Shown here piece by piece: positions 60,824 through 64,000 of a DNA stretch of 64,000 nucleotides (its first letter is position 1; each line of letters starts with the position of its first letter). The translations under genes and the position numbers were made by a program. The notes under the pieces are model-generated. The model saw only the letters and a program-made list of their open reading frames with translations. It had not been told where the DNA came from and did no database searches. The stretch comes from Brevibacterium sp. 'Marine' (GTDB lineage: Bacteria; Actinomycetota; Actinomycetes; Actinomycetales; Brevibacteriaceae), in the NCBI RefSeq assembly GCF_012844365.1, contig NZ_CP051626.1, forward strand, positions 3,906,001 through 3,970,000, in the 5' to 3' direction.

Positions 60824-62203
60824 TCAAGCGGGCACGAGATGCCTGTCCGCGTCCACCTCGGCGAGGGTCTTCTTGCCCATGCTGCGGGCGAGGATGAGGG
60901 TCGGGACTCCGGCGACGATGATGACGACGGTGGCGTAGATCGCCGGTGCCAGCGTGATGCCCGTCGACGACATGAGTGCCGTGGCGATGAGCGGTGAGAG
61001 CCCGCCGAACAGAACGGTGGCGACGTTGTAGCCGATCGCCATGCCGGAGAAGCGGCTCGTGCCGGTGAACTGCTCGGGGACCATGGCGGCCGCCACAGCG
61101 CTCCACCCGGCCGCCGGGATCGCGAGGAACGCCGATCCTGCGATCGCGATGCCCGCGGACTGGTTTGACAGCAGCACATACGCGGGAATCGTCGTGAAGA
61201 CGAAGACGACCATGAGTGCCGCCAAGGCAGGTTTGCGCCCGAACTTGTCCGAGGCGAGGCCGAAGAACGGGGTGACGACGATGGCGACGACGGCCGCAAC
61301 CGTGCCCAGTGCCAGGGAACCGGAGTTCGGGACCTTCGCCACCTCCTCGATGTAGGTGGGCACATAGGTGATGTTGAGGAAGTAGCTGACCGAGCCGATC
61401 GACGAGATGAGGAAGGCGACGAGGATCGCCCGCGGCTGCTCGAGGATCGCGGTGATGAGCGGGGAGCGTTCGAGACCGACGTCCTTCTTGCCCTTGTTGT
61501 CCTTCTCCGCCTGCTGCAGCCGTTTGAAGGTCTCGGTCTCCTCCATCATCGACCGAAGCGGAACCATGATGATGGCAAGCACGGCGCCGAGGACGAACAG
61601 CAGCCGCCAGCCCCAGGAATCCATCGCCTCGGGACTGAGCGTATTCGCCAGCAGCGCACCGGATCCCACGGCCAGAAGCGCGCCGACCTCGCTGTTGGCC
61701 GCGGCCCAGCTGGCAGCCAATCCGCGCTTTCCCGGTCCCGCCGATTCCATGAGGAAGACCATGATGCCGGTGTACTCGGCACCGACGGAGAATCCGGACA
61801 GGCAGCGAAGGGCGACCATGAGGACGCCGGCCCAGATGCCGATCGTGTCGTAGTTCGGGATCACCGCGATCCCGAGCATGGAGATCGCCATGAGGACCGC
61901 GGAGATGATGAGCGTCGAACGACGTCCGATCCGATCGCCGAGGTGGCCGAAGACCATCGCACCCAAGGGCCGGAAGAGGAATCCCGCCGCACCGACTCCG
62001 AGGGTCAGCAGCAGGGAATCCGTCTGGTCGCCGAAGAATTCCTTGGTCAGGGTCGTGGCGACATAGAAGAAGATCGAGAAGTCGTACCATTCGACGACGG
62101 TGCCGAAGGCGGCGACGAACATCGACCTGCGCCGGCCTCTCTCCCGCTCTCGACTGCCTGCCTGGGCGGGTGATGCGGGATGGTTCCGATCCGACGCTGT
62201 CAT
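60824..62203 (-). CDS. MHS-family MFS transporter
   Basis: A second metabolite:H+ symporter of 459 residues with 12 helices. FGTVVEWYDFSIFFYVATTL is the N-terminal group signature, and GHLGDRIGRRSTLI the loop 2-3 motif. It shares the fold and group with the protein at 44558 but differs in sequence. The first 25 residues are basic and polar. No enzyme gene is adjacent on the same strand, so the substrate is unknown. It diverges from the hydrolase at 62329. Confidence 0.92.
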   Translation of the reverse strand: MTASDRNHPASPAQAGSRERERGRRRSMFVAAFGTVVEWYDFSIFFYVATTLTKEFFGDQTDSLLLTLGVGAAGFLFRPLGAMVFGHLGDRIGRRSTLIISAVLMAISMLGIAVIPNYDTIGIWAGVLMVALRCLSGFSVGAEYTGIMVFLMESAGPGKRGLAASWAAANSEVGALLAVGSGALLANTLSPEAMDSWGWRLLFVLGAVLAIIMVPLRSMMEETETFKRLQQAEKDNKGKKDVGLERSPLITAILEQPRAILVAFLISSIGSVSYFLNITYVPTYIEEVAKVPNSGSLALGTVAAVVAIVVTPFFGLASDKFGRKPALAALMVVFVFTTIPAYVLLSNQSAGIAIAGSAFLAIPAAGWSAVAAAMVPEQFTGTSRFSGMAIGYNVATVLFGGLSPLIATALMSSTGITLAPAIYATVVIIVAGVPTLILARSMGKKTLAEVDADRHLVPA

Positions 62204-62328
62204 TCCCCGAGCGTACCAGCACGCTCGGACATGGAATACCGCCGAGGATGTCGGCAGTGATTGCGCCGCGCATGTCGGCAGTCGACGCCAACCGGAATTA
62301 TATTACTGACTGGTAGCATATTGGGGCA

Positions 62329-63234
62329 GTGGTGATTACCCTGAAAGATATGGACTCACTTCTCAAGCAGGACGTGCGCATCCCGGTGTCGAGCCGGTCC
62401 GGTGCCGGCGATCTCGAGGGACATCTCTTCCTCCCCTCTGCCGACCCGCACGCGATGCTGACGATCCACCCGGCCACCGCGACTCCCGAACGCTTCTACT
62501 TCTCCTTCGCCGAGGCGGCGGCTGCCCGTGGGTTCGCTGTGGTCACCTACGGCTTCCGCGGTGTCGGTGACCGGAGGGCGGCTCGCGCCCATCGGCATCT
62601 GCGCATGCGCGACTGGATCTGCGAAGATGTGGCGGCCGCGGGCGCCTGGGCCGAGGAGAGGTTCCCTGATCTGCCGCATACGGCGTTGGGCCACAGCCTC
62701 GGCGGGCACGCTCTGCTCCTGGGCAGCGGCGGACAGCGGCTATGCGGAATCGTCACAATCGCCACAGCGATGGTGGCGGCCCGCAGCATCGCGCCCCGCA
62801 GCGAGCGCTGGCGAGTGGAAGTCGGCCTCGGAGTCTTCGGCAGGGTGGCCACACGAGTGTTCGGGTATATGCCCGGCAGCCGAGTGGGACTCGGCGAGGA
62901 CATCCCCGCCGCCGCCCTCTACGAGTGGACGAACTGGCTGCGCCGCACCCACTTCTTCTTCGACGACCCGAGTTTCGACGCCGAGGCACGCGCCGCCCGA
63001 CTGCGCACACCTGTTCTCGCCGTCGGCACCTCCGACGATCCGTGGGCGACCGGTGCGTTCATCGATGCGCTCACCGACCGCCTGCGGCTGGCTCCGGTGA
63101 CTCGTCGCACCTTCGTCCCGGAGGAGCTCGGCACCGACCACATCGGCCATCACGGTCTCATGCGCCGATCCATCGCCGACGACGCCTGGCCGGAGATCCT
63201 CGACTGGCTCGAGACGAGAGCAGCCGAAGAATAG
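62329..63234 (+). CDS. Alpha/beta hydrolase
   Basis: A 301-residue alpha/beta-hydrolase-fold protein. The elbow is GHSLGGH near residue 123, with the acid in VGTSDDPWATG and the His in LGTDHIGHHG. TYGFRGVGD follows the second strand. This pattern matches the COG4757-type predicted hydrolases. Starts at GTG 62329 or ATG 62350 are possible. TAGCAT at 62314-62319 could be a -10 element, which would make the transcript leaderless at 62329. An AT-rich stretch with TAC-N6-GTA (62304 region) lies just upstream and might be a TetR-type site. Confidence 0.88.
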   Translation: MVITLKDMDSLLKQDVRIPVSSRSGAGDLEGHLFLPSADPHAMLTIHPATATPERFYFSFAEAAAARGFAVVTYGFRGVGDRRAARAHRHLRMRDWICEDVAAAGAWAEERFPDLPHTALGHSLGGHALLLGSGGQRLCGIVTIATAMVAARSIAPRSERWRVEVGLGVFGRVATRVFGYMPGSRVGLGEDIPAAALYEWTNWLRRTHFFFDDPSFDAEARAARLRTPVLAVGTSDDPWATGAFIDALTDRLRLAPVTRRTFVPEELGTDHIGHHGLMRRSIADDAWPEILDWLETRAAEE

Positions 63235-63260
63235 GTCGCCATCGGAGACTTTTCGCGCCC

Positions 63261-63330
63261 AGAAGTATCCGTTCGCGACCACTTCTCGACCGACGCGCGG
63301 CCAAAAGTGTCCGTTTGCGACCACTTCTCG
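63261..63330. repeat. Two 28-bp direct repeats, each hairpin-forming
   Basis: AGAAGTATCCGTTCGCGACC at 63261 onward and its near copy at 63303-63330 (AAAAGTGTCCGTTTGCGACC) are 42 bases apart and both end in ACTTCTCG. The first can fold AGAAGT with ACTTCT. They lie between convergent genes, so a termination role is possible. Confidence 0.7.
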
Positions 63331-63345
63331 GCTGGCACTCCGCCC

Positions 63346-64000
63346 TCAGCTGCGGCTGAGACCGAACAGTGAGTCGGTGAAGCGGTTGCCGAACACGGCC
63401 TCCGGATCCAGACGGGCCCGCAGCTCGCAGAAGTCCGCGAATCGCGGATAGAGCTCGTTCAGGTCCGCGGCCGTGCGGGTGTGGATCTTGCCCCAGTGCG
63501 GTCGGCCGCCGTGCCGGCTCAGGATCGCCTCGACGACGCGGAAGTACTCAGCGAAGTCCTCCTTGATGAAGCGGTGGACGGCGATGTACATCGTCTCCCG
63601 CCCCGTCGCCGTCGACAGCGGCACATCATCGGCGGCGGCGCACCTGACCTCGAGGGGGAATGAGATCGCCCACCCCTTGGCCTCGATGACGTCTCGGATC
63701 TCCCGGATCGCCTCGGGTCCGGAGTCGAAGGGCAGCGCGTACTCCATCTCGTTGAACCGCACCCGCCGAGGGGTGACGAACACATCATGGCCCGGTGCCC
63801 GGTACGTCCGGTCTGCCACGACGGACTGGGCGATGCGATTGATCGAGGGCACCACGCCCGGGACCTTCGCCCCGAGCTCGACGGCCAATCGCAGTGCCCC
63901 GTTCTCCACCACCTCTTTGTCGAGGAGGTTGAGCCACCGGTTGCGCACCCCCGCCTCGGCGAGGTGGCCCGGCCCGGCCTGCCCCGGTTCCACTCGGGTG
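63346..64000 (-). CDS. FAD-linked sugar-lactone oxidase type protein, C-terminal part
   Basis: The gene enters from the right edge; 217 codons of its 3' part are readable and the frame stays open to 64000. The sequence matches the C-terminal ALO domain of D-arabinono-1,4-lactone/L-gulonolactone oxidases: RFNEMEYALPFDSGPEAIRE, IAVHRFIKEDFAEYF, GRPHWGKIHTR and FCELRARLDPEAVFGN. The FAD-binding half lies outside the window. The substrate in actinobacteria varies (sugar lactones, alditols). Confidence 0.88.
   Translation of the reverse strand, partial: TRVEPGQAGPGHLAEAGVRNRWLNLLDKEVVENGALRLAVELGAKVPGVVPSINRIAQSVVADRTYRAPGHDVFVTPRRVRFNEMEYALPFDSGPEAIREIRDVIEAKGWAISFPLEVRCAAADDVPLSTATGRETMYIAVHRFIKEDFAEYFRVVEAILSRHGGRPHWGKIHTRTAADLNELYPRFADFCELRARLDPEAVFGNRFTDSLFGLSRS

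Overview
The window is high-GC actinobacterial DNA. Gene content and style point to Micrococcales, most likely Brevibacterium or a close relative. The grounds are a DUF222/HNH (13E12-type) protein, two LPXTG-anchored surface proteins with LPRTG signals, Tat- and lipobox-bearing exported proteins, a fused MrpAB antiporter operon, and many GTG starts in ATGA/GTGA overlaps. The genus is an inference. No tRNA, rRNA, insertion sequence, prophage or CRISPR array was seen.

Layout. 1-8.1 kb: a partial TetR regulator, a cell-wall-anchored M28 aminopeptidase, a VIT/CCC1 metal transporter overlapping pabC, two small proteins, aroD carrying a repeat insertion, and an alpha/beta hydrolase. 8.4-13.5 kb: a glycine-betaine-type ABC transporter (ATPase with CBS domains, permease, lipoprotein), ogt, and a second paralogous binding lipoprotein behind two operator-like palindromes. 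13.6-16.5 kb: a copper/haem export group (DyP peroxidase, PCu(A)C chaperone with a His-rich tail, His-rich membrane protein). 16.5-22.5 kb: an isochorismatase-like protein, the HNH protein, nagA and an S9 peptidase. 22.7-32.6 kb: one nine-gene run on the minus strand, mrpAB-C-D-E-F-G followed by response regulator, histidine kinase and lipoprotein, with overlapping or abutting joins throughout. 32.7-34.6 kb: an unknown protein coupled to dcd. 34.9-38.6 kb: a plus-strand operon of a second LPXTG protein, a degenerate ABC-type ATPase and a membrane-anchored protein. 38.6-45.9 kb: NHL-thioredoxin protein, YggS, 3-hydroxyisobutyrate dehydrogenase with divergent LysR, 3-hydroxybutyrate dehydrogenase and an MHS-type transporter. 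46.4-49.7 kb: CopD-CtaG fusion, HU, and a cluster of cysteine-poor (zinc-independent type) ribosomal proteins S14, L33 and L28. 50.3-55.1 kb: a membrane-anchored unknown protein and the E1alpha-E1beta-E2 genes of a branched-chain 2-oxoacid dehydrogenase. 55.6-58.1 kb: a three-gene overlapping operon resembling an orphan ESX/type VII effector cassette. 58.3-64 kb: purB, a lipoprotein, a second MHS-type transporter, a hydrolase and a partial sugar-lactone oxidase-type flavoprotein.

Common threads are osmotic and ionic adaptation (betaine uptake, Mrp antiporter with its own two-component system), copper handling (PCu(A)C/DyP and CopD-CtaG) and branched-chain or hydroxyacid catabolism (Bkd, MmsB, 3-hydroxybutyrate dehydrogenase). 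The least explained pieces are the ESX-like cassette at 55.6-58.1 kb, the operon with a pseudo-ABC ATPase at 34.9-38.6 kb, the lipoprotein-kinase-regulator set fused to the mrp operon, and a family of intergenic repeats built on GCACCGAGGCGGCC.
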